Assembly (NCBI GenBank): GCA_039545355.1
Contig: BCJJ01000017.1
Location: forward strand, 1-64,000
Origin: Trichosporon coremiiforme
Lineage: Eukaryota > Basidiomycota > Tremellomycetes > Trichosporonales > Trichosporonaceae
DNA length: 64,000 nt
Direction: 5' to 3'
Part shown: one piece after another, positions 54,739 through 64,000 of the stretch
Layout: each line of letters starts with the position of its first letter
How positions within the stretch are numbered: position 1 is the stretch's first letter
Program-made: the position numbers and the translations under genes
The notes under the pieces: model-generated
Told to the model about the DNA's origin: nothing
The model's database searches: none
What the model saw: only the letters and a program-made list of their open reading frames with translations

Positions 54739-55889
54739 GTGTGTAAGTTGTTAGGGGAAAGTCAGCACTGCGGTGTACGCAACGTTATATGCAGATTCTG
54801 GCAGTGGGTGCAGACTGGGAGCGGTGTCAAGAGCCATGACCAGATCTGACAGAGGAAGGAGTAGGTGTATGGGGCTCCGAGATCTGTGTCTGAGCACAGC
54901 TGATGGACCCAGGCCGGGAAATGTCTTGGCCCCTCAATCGATCGAGGGCGAGGAGGGCGAGGAGGGGGTTGCGTAACTGGATCTGGTGTAGCAAGCAGTG
55001 TATAGTGTAGCGGTGTGGGATCTGGATGCTGGGGAGGCGAGGGGGGCGAGGGATCGGGTAGGTGAGACATGGTAGAGTGAGCGGAGCATCGACGCACCGC
55101 ACCTCGAGGTCAGTTACCAGATCCCAACCGAGAACCCAGAGTCTGGGGTCTGCGAGTGTTCCGGCCGGGCCTCGATCAGATCGAGAGTTCTAGGCAGAGA
55201 GAGTGAGAGAGAGAGAGTGAGAGAGAGAGAGAGCAGTGCAGCTCACAGCCCCGTTGCGCCTATGTCTGAGTGGCCGAGGGATCGCGAGGGATCTGGTTCG
55301 GTCAACTCTATGCTCGTCAGAGTTATCAGCAATCACGGCATGTAGCAGCATCTACACAGCGGTGCTGAGAGTATATCGTGAGTGACTTGGGCTCAGAGTG
55401 CTGTGCCGAGGAAGACTGCTCGTCAGTCTATGCAGTGCTCTCATGCTCCCATGCTCTCATCTGCCGGCTGCAGCTGACAGGACAGCTGCAGAGGCGAGGT
55501 CTTGACACAGGTTCTGTTCGGACGCGAGTATGGACGGAGCAACTCTTCTCCAGATCTCGATTTCTGGTCCCGTCGACAGAACCTCCTCCTCGCACTGTCG
55601 TCAGCCGATCTCTGCACGGCCGCGAGTACTCGAGTACTATGGCTGCCCGGCCAGCCCGGTCACGTCGGATGCCTGCCAATGAACGTGCTGACGGCGAAAC
55701 TGCCAGCCAACAAACGATGAGCTGCGGTTGACTCAGAGATAGCGCCTCGGATCCGTCGGAACCCACATGGCCCGATCGAGTCAGCACTCGTCAGCATTCG
55801 GCCATCTCCGTCACCCACCGACGTCAGCGACATAGTCAGTCGACGAGTCACCTCGTGAGTTCGTCCTTGTGTCTTTCACAACATCCACC
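54739..55889. other. Divergent intergenic region
   Basis: 1.15 kb between the calpain-like gene and the DOPA-dioxygenase-family gene. TATAAC on the minus strand near 54785-54792 is a likely TATA for the protease. A GA microsatellite lies at 55195-55233. No gene is seen. Confidence 0.5.
55195..55233 (+). repeat. Imperfect (GA)n microsatellite
   Basis: About 39 bp of AG/GA units with two GTGA interruptions. Confidence 0.85.
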
Positions 55890-56523
55890 ATGTCCCTTGC
55901 AGCGCAGGAGGCGAGTGCGCTGAGCGCCGCGCGCTCAACGGGGGCGCGCTACGGCGAGCCGCGTCTCACCGCACCAGAGACCCTGCTCTCTGACGACCTC
56001 GTCGCCAATCCGCTCGGGCACGGATCGAGCATCCACGTGAATCCACCCCGGGAGGGACTGTCGCCCGCCTATGACGAGCTGTACGGCGGCCAGGGAGTGT
56101 GGGACGTGCACATCTACTGGAAACCGAACAACCTCGACGAGAAGGAGTACGCGCGCAAGCTGCACGCTGCGATTCGGCGTGAGTTCCCGGAACTTCACGT
56201 GAAGCGCTTCTGGGAGGTGCCCATTGGTCCCCACCCGACGCCCATGTTCGAGGTGAACATGTTCAACGCGGCGCAGCTCGGGGCCATCTTCAACTATCTC
56301 GTCGAGAATCGCGGGCCGCTCAGGTGAGTAGTGTGTGCCATGTGGTGGTTGTGACTGCGCGGCTCCGAGTCTGACGGCTGACCATAGCGTGCTGATCCAC
56401 CCAAACACGGGCCGGACGACTGGGGACCACACGACACGTGCGACGTGGCTCGGACCGAAGATTGTGCTCGACACAGACCCTCTGCGCAAGGTCGACGCGG
56501 ACAACGGGGTCCCACCAGAATAA
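55890..56523 (+). CDS. DOPA 4,5-dioxygenase (DODA) family protein
   Basis: Two exons (55890-56323, 56388-56523) give 189 codons. The fold is the small DOPA-dioxygenase family (PF08883), known from betalain-making mushrooms and widespread in fungi that make no betalain. Visible signatures are WDVHIYWKPNN near residue 70, EVPIGPHPTPMFEVNMF near 112, and LIHPNTGRTTGDHTTRATWLG in exon 2; the His residues in these blocks are the expected metal ligands. The start at 55890 is the first ATG; the open frame 21 bp upstream begins with a non-ATG codon. Substrate probably a catechol (family knowledge); the in vivo role is unknown. Confidence 0.88.
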
Positions 56524-58649
56524 GCCTGGCTGTATCCTGAAAGGATGGGAGCCGAACAGCGGATTCACGGATCACGACGAATGTGATTGCACGTTCCCAA
56601 TATTCCAAGAATCCAAAGCGGCGTCGGTAGCGACGACATGGGTGGAGTCATGGTCTTGGCACGCCAGACGGGCACCATTACGGCGTCGACAGCATGGACG
56701 GGGACTTTGGGAGGGGCCTGGAGAGGAGAGGAAGCCTTCTTAAACGAGACGGGGCGGGGGAAGCGGGCTCACGTGAGGAAGCGGGCCCCACATGCTCCAC
56801 ATGGGTCGCGTCCCCCACCTCCCGATCGCGGCCGGTCTCCCGGGCATCTCGGCCCCTTGAGCCTTCAAGCATCCAGACATCCCTTCGCCTATGCTCCGGC
56901 CCTTTTCCGCTGCGTCTCGACCCTCCACCTTTTCTAAGCGATAACATCAACGATCAAGCATGCAGCGAGCGCTTATCTGCATCTTACGTTGCAGACCAGA
57001 AACATTCGAACAGTCGCAATCTCCGGCTGATAGAAGATGGGCGGCCGAGCGTGACTGCGTAGCGCTTACATGCAGTGCAATGGAGAGGCCCAGGCTGGAG
57101 AGGTGGCGTTGGAACCGCATGGCACGCAGGTACGGCTGCTCTGCACGGCTTACACTGCTGGGCGGCTATGGTGGTGGGCGACATGGCCGGTGGCTTTGCA
57201 TGGCTGGCAATGCTGCCGCGGTGGCTTGCGAGGAATATCGTCAGGCAGCCGCATGGTGTCGTGCTATCGGTGGACTCTGAATGGACCGAAGAGCAGAACA
57301 GCCGAGTCTCCAGGATCCAAGCCTCGGCATCCCAGGCACCTGAGTGGACAATGTGGCGATTTCGCCGATAACGCGACCCACGCTCACATCTCCGGCCGGT
57401 TCACCGCCGAAGTGACACCGCGTGCAGCCATCTCATCCATCTACAACTTACCACACAACTAACCGGGGTTATTCCGTGCCGCACTGCGGATAGCGCGTCC
57501 GCCGGCTCATCCCCATGCCCATCCAAAGGACGTCTCCACTCTTCTCACCCTTCTCACCCTTCTTACCCGCATAAGCACCATGCCTGCGCGCGCGTACTAC
57601 CGTGCCAATCCATGTGGAGCTTAGATCCTAGAGCTACGAAGATTAAGGAGCAGCATTGATAACGCCAGCATGGCATTCAATCGCACTTCCGATGGTGGGG
57701 CTTGCCTGGCCCAGGCTCCCCTGCGTTCTCTTCTCAGAACATGCACTCCCCGGCATCTCCCAAGCTGGTCCATCCCACAAGTCGCTTACGATACGATCCG
57801 GGCCCCCCCCTCCACACTAACCGGCGATGGAGTCGTGTCAGGCAGTCATGCGAGGATGCCTGGCAGACCGGGGCGATGCGCGCTCGTTATCGCTTCATTA
57901 CTGCATTACTGATGCGCATCACGCATTACAGGGAGAGAGCTGTGTGAGGCGGCCAGAGATCTCGGTGCCTAAGTTTGGTCGCCGTGGTCGCCGTCACGGC
58001 CGGCATCGCTCCTGCGCTCCTTGGCGTTTCGTCTGGGCCGGGCCGCCTGTCATGTCTAACATTAAGCTTGCATCGTCCTGCACGTCCTGCAGGCTCCTTG
58101 CCAGGCTCCTGCAGGGCGCTGGCACCCAAGACGCCAGAAGCGTCCCAATCGTCCCCACCCCGTTCCATGCAGGTGAGCGCCAAGAACCAAGCGGTGTTCC
58201 GTATTTCCTGCGTCGTGCCCTTGCGATTGCGCTTCTCACCGAGCTCGCTCATGCGGATCCTCGCGTCCTCGAGCAACATGCCTGAGCTGCATACCGCTGT
58301 CGTGATCTAACCGCCTCCTCACTGGCCAGCTCACCTTATTCCGGTGCCGTGCGATCGCCTGCCTGGCCCACTACTCCTCCTCCATGGCCCAGGTACAAGG
58401 ACTGTGGCTCCTAGCCCCACACCATTGTATCGCTAGTTCGCTAGGGCGGGTAGCGGTCGTTCTGGATCTCTGCGGTCATCGCGAGCGGGCCTGAACGGGT
58501 CGGATCTTGGGCTTGTGATAGGTCACGAGATACGCGCCACGGATGAGGGAAGCGCGATAGGCGGTCGACACCCGCTCGATAGCGGCTCGTTGGAATGGCT
58601 CATAAGCAGCTCGGACGAGCGCTGCGCTCCTGTTCCCACGTCGACCAAG
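56524..58649. other. 2.1-kb intergenic region, no gene seen
   Basis: Several open frames of 60-150 codons overlap on both strands without domains or a consistent splice pattern. A short ATG frame at 57580 is not supported. The interval probably contains the promoter of the OPT gene. Confidence 0.45.
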
Positions 58650-61288
58650 ATGTCGCAACCAATCCTCGAGAAACAGTCGCCAACGGGCAAGGAGAAGGAT
58701 GAGGCCTTCGCCCAGGTGGGATCTCCATCGTGACATCGACTAACCCCAGACCGAGGTGACCGCTCCCTACGACGACGAGAAGCACCATGAGGCGACGGCC
58801 AACCTCTCCGCCACGGCCGATGACATTGCCGCCGCCGAGGAGAAACTTAACGAGATGCCCCTCGACAGGTGTATGCAGGTGAGCCCCCCGTCGCTGCCAT
58901 ACCTGACCCCAGATCATGCGCGAGGTTCGCGAGATGCACCAGTACGATCAGAACTTCTCGGCGGACACGCTCGACCGCATCAACGAGCTCCTCGACAACC
59001 CCGAGGTCAGGGAGCACCCTGAGCTGTACCAGGACTTGATCTACACGATGAAGCTCGAGGCGCTGCTTGTGACTGAAAACTCTCCCTACGCCGAAGTCCG
59101 TGCCGTCGTCGACAACTGGGACGACGTCGAGATGCCCTCGCTCACGTTCCGTGTGTGGACGATCGGTATCCTCTTCGCTGGCGCCGGTGCGTTCATCAAC
59201 CAGCTCTTCTCCGTGCGCATGCCCTCGGTCTACGTCACGTCCAACGTCGCGCAGCTGCTCGCGTGGCCCGCCGGCAAGCTCCTCGAGAAGACTCTGCCCG
59301 CTGGCAAGCTCAACCCCGGCCCGTTCAACAAGAAGGAGCACATGCTCATCACGATCATGGCCACCGTCGCGTTCAACACCCCCTACACCGGCTACATTGT
59401 CCTGACCCAGGCCCTGCCCATGTTCTTCAACCAGGCCTACGCCAAGAACTGGGGTTACCAGATTCTGAACACCCTTGGAAGCAACTTTGTCGGATACGGT
59501 CTCGCCGGCCTCTGCCGCCGCTTCATCGTCTACCCCTCGTTCTGTGTGTGGCCCTCGTCCCTGACTGCGCTCGCCATCAACAAGGCGTTCCACAGCGACG
59601 ACTCGACCCCCGTCGCCGGCCCGTTCCGCAAGATGTACTCCTGGAGCCGCATGAAGCTCTTCCTGTTCGCCTTCATCTCCATGTTCGTCTACTGGTGGTT
59701 CCCTGGCTTCATCTTCATGGCCCTCGGCCAGTTCAACTGGCTCTCGTGGATTGACAAGACCAACGAGACGCTCAACTCGGTCTCGGGCATCTACGGTCTC
59801 GGTGTCAACCCCCTCATGACGTTTGACTTCAACACGCTCATGTTCAACGGCTGGACGCCCCTCGTCATCCCCTTCTTCTCGGTCTTCAATCAGTTCCTCG
59901 GCATGATTCTCTTCACAGTCATGGCAGCCGCGTTCTACTGGACCAACACGCTGCACACTGGCTACCTCCCCGTCAACACGAACAAGGTGCGCGACAACAC
60001 GGGCAAGAACTTCAACGTCACCCGCATCCTGGACGACCGCGGCATCTTCGACTACGACAAGTACCAGCAGTACTCTGAGGCGCACCTCAGTGCCGGTTCG
60101 CTCGTGTCGTACTTCTGGTTCTTCGCTGCCTACACTGCCGCCATCTCGTACGCGATCCTGTACCACCGTCACGAGCTTGCGCACTCGTTCAAGTCGTTCT
60201 GGCGTTCCATCCGCCGCTCGTTCCGTCGTACCAAGACCGAGGCCGAGGAGGAGGACGAGCTCAAGGAGAACCTCGCCGAGGACATCCACTGGCGCCTCAT
60301 GAAGGCGTACCGCGAGGTGCCCGAGTGGTGGTACTTCGTCATCCTCTGTCTTGCTCTCATCCTCGGTATGGTCGGTGTCGGTGTCTACCCTACCAACACG
60401 ACCCCCGCCGTCGTCATCTATGGTGTCATCATGGCTCTCATCTTCGTCGTCCCCCTTGGTCTCATCACTGCTGTCACTGGTCTCCAGGTCACGCTCAACG
60501 TGCTTGCCGAGTTCATCGGAGGTGCCATGGTTCCCGGCCAGGCCCTCGCCATGAACTACTTCAAGATGTACGGCTACATCACGACCGCCCAGGCGCTCTA
60601 CTTCTCGTCCGACCTCAAGCTCGCTCACTACACGAAGATTGCGCCGCGCCACACCTTCATCGCGCAGGTCGTCGCCACCCTCGTCTCCACTTTTGTGTGC
60701 ACGTCGCTGTTCAACTTCCAGATGTCGTTCCGTGACGTGTGCACGCCCAAGGCCGCGTTCCACTTCAGCTGCCCGGGAGAGCACACGTTCTTCACTGCCG
60801 CCGTGTTCTGGGGCACGATCGGTCCCAAGCGTCTCTTCGGCAACAACGGAAACTACCGCTACCTGCTCATCGGCTTCCCCGTCGGCCTGGTCCTGCCCAT
60901 CATCACGTTCTTCGCGCAGAAGAAGTTCCCGCGCCAGCGCTGGCTCCGTCAGCTGCACCCCGTCATGATCACGATCGGAGGTCTCTCGGGCGCTCCCTAC
61001 AACATTGGCTACGTCTGGCCCTCGGTCTGGCTCACGTGGCTGTCGTGGATCTACATCCGCAAACGCTACATCGAGTTCTGGTCGAGGTACAACTACGTCC
61101 TCGCCGCTGCCTGGAGTGCCGCCATTGCCATTGCCGCCATTGTCATCTTCTTCGGCATCAACATTCCCGAGGTCGAGCTCAACTGGTGGGGCAACAATGC
61201 CGACGCCGACAGCTGCGACGGCGTCTGCACCCGCCTCGAGATCCCCGCCAAGGGATACTTTGGCCCCGACCCTGGCCACTTCAAGTGA
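58650..61288 (+). CDS. OPT-family oligopeptide transporter
   Basis: Three exons (58650-58715, 58750-58878, 58913-61288) give 856 codons. It is a proton-coupled oligopeptide (or metal-chelate) transporter of the plasma membrane. About 65 hydrophilic N-terminal residues precede 14-16 hydrophobic segments. Family marks are KLNPGPFNKKEHMLI, the PTNTTP segment, FKMYGYITTAQAL, LKLAHYTKIAPRHTF (the KxxHYxKxxPR motif) and FHFSCPGEHTFFTAAVFWGTIGP. Length is normal for the family. Tri- to pentapeptides or glutathione are usual substrates; this one cannot be told. Codon bias towards C and G in third position is strong, suggesting high expression, and creates a very long antisense frame. Confidence 0.95.
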
Positions 61289-62033
61289 TCCAGCAAGCAC
61301 ACGTGAGCATGGGATGTCCGACCATATACTCTCCTTTCTTCCTCCTCTCTCTCGAAATGGTTTATAATCAAGTTGTGACAAGTAGTGTCAAAATCGTTGT
61401 CCTGATGATGACCGTGATGAATGGTTCCCTGACGAATGAGCCGCAGAGCAAAGTCATTGAGACTGATCGTGTTCCATGTGCCTACAGGACCGGGATAGGG
61501 AGGAACGCAGGAACGTCTATGATCCGATGATCCGAGTCGCGCCTGACTCGCCAAGGGAAGGATGAGTCACGAGCCATTCGCGTAGGAATCAAACAGTGGT
61601 CCAGTAGTGTGTAATACCTCTGGTGTGATTGGTCCAGCGCAGATCTTCATTAGTGAAGCGGTCGCATGCGCTGGCATAAGCGCCGGAATAGCGCGCAATG
61701 GCATGCCCAGAACCTGGTCGTGCCTTCCGTCTAGTGACAAATGGGTGGGCTGTGATTGGCTGGAGGTGGGCAACCACGTACGAGCGGCGCCGGATGGCGA
61801 AGATTTCCCTGGGATGAGGTGAGCGGTGGGTGGCGTGACTAAGCCCTGGGTTCGGGCATCGCCGGAACGCAATCGACAGATCTGCTTGTCGCTGCGCGAG
61901 GACAGCGAGGTCATGGTCATGGGGTATATATAACGAGGACCTGTGCTGTTTCTCAGCAACCAACAGAACAACTACGTCTCACATCGCGACTACTTCTACT
62001 CCGAACACGAATACCCCGAGCCAAACCACAACC
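61289..62033. other. Intergenic, strong promoter of the 58-codon gene
   Basis: No gene is seen. TATATATAA at 61925-61933 is followed by an A/C-rich leader of about 80 nt that ends ACAACCATG at 62034. Confidence 0.55.
61925..61933 (+). promoter_or_regulatory. TATA box of the 58-codon gene
   Basis: TATATATAA, about 100 bp upstream of the ATG at 62034; the spacing leaves a leader of about 75-80 nt. Confidence 0.6.
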
Positions 62034-62210
62034 ATGATCGCCACCTCTGCCCCCATCACGACCCAGGCTGCCCAGCCCCGCCGCCGCTCCCTGCAGGCCA
62101 ACGCGCACCCGACGCCCATCTTCGCCGAGCTCGTCCACTCGCTCCGCAACTACACGCAGCAGCGCCAGGCCTCCTCTGCCGCGCGCACGACGACGGCCCC
62201 GCGCAAGTAA
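62034..62210 (+). CDS. Small basic protein of 58 residues, unknown function
   Basis: An intronless frame with good initiation context (ACAACCATGATCG) behind the TATA box at 61925-61933. The product starts MIATSAPITTQAAQPRRRSL and ends RTTTAPRK. It is basic (seven Arg, one Lys, one Glu) and has one likely amphipathic helix (PIFAELVHSLRNYTQQRQ). No signal peptide or TM segment. The codons are GC3-rich like the neighbouring real genes. The strong TATA, the CA-rich leader and the codon use support a real, probably inducible gene, but the family is not recognised and the frame is short. Confidence 0.55.
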   Translation: MIATSAPITTQAAQPRRRSLQANAHPTPIFAELVHSLRNYTQQRQASSAARTTTAPRK

Positions 62211-62513
62211 TCACTGCACGCGCCCGCGCTCTCTGAGCACCTCCCCACCGCATAGACAAGCGCCGACCACGCCGCTATAGACATTGAACCCCGAAAGCTT
62301 GGCACTTGCCACCCGCACGCCAGCGAACCGGCGCGCCCCGCGCCACCCGGCCCCTGCCGCAGCCGCCGCACGATATCCTCCCGGTATACCCCGTTGTACT
62401 CTTAGTGTACCAAATGCAATGTACATTAGTGCATGATTCCTGATACGTCTGCTGCTCTCGTTACCCTGGTGTCCCTACTGAGGTCCAGCCTACTGATAAC
62501 AAATGACTCCCGA
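62211..62513. other. Convergent spacer
   Basis: About 300 bp between the stop of the 58-codon gene and the stop of the DJ-1-like gene. Presumably 3' UTRs; nothing else is seen. Confidence 0.5.
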
Positions 62514-63284
62514 CTAGTCCTTCTTCGCCTTCAGCTTGTCAAACGCCTTGACGGCGTCTTCTGCCGTCCTAGTCGCGCTCGCGGGGTTGGCGCCCGTCAC
62601 GATCCGCCCGTCCGTGACCGTGAAGCTGTCCCACGGCCCGGGCGGAGCAACGTACGTCGCACCCAGGTCCGCCGCCATCTTCTCGATCGTGGGCCGGTTC
62701 CAGCTCTGGATCGTGCCCAGCACCCCCTCCTCCTCCTCGCCCTTTGTCGTGAAGCCCGTCACCTTCTTGCCCGCGATGATGGGCTGGCCCTGCTTTCCGG
62801 AGCCCAGTGCATCGCCCCCGCTGAGATCGGGCTGATTCACGACGCCGACGAAGATGGCCCCGCCGTGGCACACCGCCGCGACTATGCCCCCATCGGCGTA
62901 GATGGACGAGGCGAGGTGCTGCAGCCCGCTCGCGTCGGGATAGTCGATGAGCGACGCGTGACCCGCGGACGCGAAGAAGATGCCGTAGTCCTGCGGCTTG
63001 CAGTCGGACGCGGGCTTGATCTCCTTCAGAGCACGGTGGAAGTCGGACGGACCCTCGTATTCCTTGCGCTCTTCGGGGGAGAGATACTCGGGCGTGGTGG
63101 AGAGCCAGTCGGGGGACCACTTGCCGTTCTCGCTTGCGAGGTCGACTTGGAACCCGGCAGCGCGGAAGACGTTGTATGGGTGCAGAGCTTCTGTTATGAA
63201 GAGGCCCGTCTCCTTGCCCCCGTCGTAGAGGGGGGCGTGGGCCGAGGTGACTGCGATCAGGACGCGTTTCGGGAGAGTCGCCAT
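62514..63284 (-). CDS. DJ-1/PfpI superfamily protein, Hsp31-like (glyoxalase III type)
   Basis: 256 codons, single exon. The catalytic set of Hsp31-type proteins is visible: Glu32 (FITEALHPYN), the nucleophile-elbow Cys139 followed by His140 (VAAVCHGGAIF), and a His-containing SAGHASLID loop. Family members convert methylglyoxal to lactate without cofactor and act as stress chaperones or deglycases. The length (about 255 rather than 190 residues) and the WSPDWLSTTPEYLSPEER insert fit the Hsp31-like branch rather than DJ-1 itself. The frame extends to 63374, but TATAAC at 63357-63362 puts the start at 63284. Cytosolic. Confidence 0.88.
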   Translation of the reverse strand: MATLPKRVLIAVTSAHAPLYDGGKETGLFITEALHPYNVFRAAGFQVDLASENGKWSPDWLSTTPEYLSPEERKEYEGPSDFHRALKEIKPASDCKPQDYGIFFASAGHASLIDYPDASGLQHLASSIYADGGIVAAVCHGGAIFVGVVNQPDLSGGDALGSGKQGQPIIAGKKVTGFTTKGEEEEGVLGTIQSWNRPTIEKMAADLGATYVAPPGPWDSFTVTDGRIVTGANPASATRTAEDAVKAFDKLKAKKD

Positions 63285-64000
63285 GGTGCTGTTGCGAGTG
63301 GTGTGCGTGGGTGAGGATTTCAGTGGCGAGGAGACTCTGAGGCTCTGAAGCTGGTAGTTATAGATGCGACGCAACTGCGCTCGGCTTCGCTCAGTGGGAA
63401 ATCAAGATGCCGATGACGTCGGGATCGTGCTGGATCTCGGAAGCGAGATGCTGCGCACGCTCAGATGTTCTCTGTTGTCAGCAACAGCAGGTCACACTCT
63501 CGTCAGCCGTGTATCAGAGGGATCAGCTGGATCAGCCATGAGCAACGCTGCGATAGATGGCTCGGCCGGCTCGGCCTGGGTTCTGGTAGCTGCCCTTTGT
63601 CCATCTGTCACTGGTTCGTCGGTGACAGGCTGGAACGGCCGGTCGCGGCTAAGGACTGCTCGGTCCTTATGTCGCTGACGTGCAAGCATGTGTCTTGTCC
63701 AGTTGATAGCCTGTTCCGCGCCAAGTCTTTCCGGGTCGGTAGTAGTGTCCGCATGCATAGACGCAAGAGTCAATTGTGACAGAGCAATGTCCAATGGGAG
63801 CGGTTAAACCAAAGCCCACATCTGGGTGAGTGGCCCGGGCCGCGCGGGCCGGGTGCTTCTGCCGCCTTGTGCCGGGCCGTCCACTGTAGCGCGCTGTAGC
63901 CGATCCCGGCATCTCGGTCAGCCAGGCTCCCACGTATAAAGCTCTGAACATCTCTTGCGACGTCAACTTCCTCCCAACTGACTTTCTTACTGAGTACACA
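63285..64000. other. Intergenic to the window edge
   Basis: Contains the TATA box of the DJ-1-like gene (63357-63362, minus) and, near the end, a plus-strand TATA with leader-like sequence. No complete gene is seen. Confidence 0.5.
63935..63940 (+). promoter_or_regulatory. TATA box of a gene beyond the window
   Basis: TATAAA followed by about 60 nt of CT/CA-rich, ATG-free sequence to the window end, resembling the leaders of other genes here. It predicts a plus-strand gene starting just past 64000. Confidence 0.45.

Noticed and set aside
58847..61381. 844-codon open frame antisense to the OPT transporter
   Set aside because: It mirrors the transporter frame exactly, is rich in Glu/Asp/Val/Arg as expected from the reverse complement of GC3-biased codons, and has no domain. 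It is a shadow of codon bias.
1..64000. CRISPR arrays, operons or bacterial-type signals
   Set aside because: The sequence is eukaryotic with spliced genes; no regularly spaced direct repeats were seen.

Overview
The window reads as the end of a chromosome from a GC-rich basidiomycete yeast, most likely a tremellomycete and probably in or near the Trichosporonales (Cutaneotrichosporon, Vanrija, Trichosporon). Three things point this way. The first 19 bases are CCCCCTAA-type telomere repeats, as in Cryptococcus. Coding exons are broken by very short introns (about 33-66 nt) with GTGAGT-like donors and a CTGAC branch site just before the AG. The gene repertoire is fungal (Dal5-type permeases, OPT transporter, DOPA dioxygenase family, Csm3/Swi3). 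The genus is an inference. For most genes the exon sums were checked by hand to be multiples of three.

0-14 kb is a subtelomeric metabolic block: two Dal5/allantoate-permease-type MFS transporters, one 12-TM MFS transporter, a glycine-rich GRDP-like protein, a UBA protein, a flavin amine oxidase, an Fe(II)/2-oxoglutarate dioxygenase and a cupin. Together they look like a nutrient-scavenging set, although no substrate can be read from the sequence.

14.5-25 kb is decayed or rearranged. Two paralogous single-pass membrane glycoprotein genes of an unrecognised family both carry a lesion. Copy A (14.5-17.9 kb) is split by a complete Tc1/mariner DD34E transposon (15611-17367) with identical 27-bp inverted ends and a TA duplication. 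Copy B (22.5-24.2 kb) has TGA as its third codon. Between them lie an unrecognised degenerate gene, an intact phytanoyl-CoA dioxygenase-family gene and a response-regulator remnant. An intron-containing tRNA-Ser(AGA) follows, then three fragments that keep only the tRNA 3' end with its B box.

25-35 kb holds a secreted thaumatin-like protein, a zinc alcohol dehydrogenase, tRNA-Ser(CGA), a Pro-rich unknown and a homeodomain transcription factor with polyglutamine. Upstream of the homeodomain gene is a 6.7-kb stretch with no convincing gene, unusually long for this genome.

42-64 kb is mostly ordinary chromosomal content: a Ser/Pro-rich unknown, the fork-protection factor Csm3/Swi3/TIPIN, a Ser/Pro-rich protein with four SxIP motifs, a Gfo/Idh/MocA oxidoreductase, a secreted calpain-like protease, a DOPA-dioxygenase-family protein, an OPT oligopeptide transporter, a 58-codon gene behind a strong TATA box, and a DJ-1/Hsp31-like protein. 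The window ends in what looks like the promoter and leader of a further plus-strand gene.
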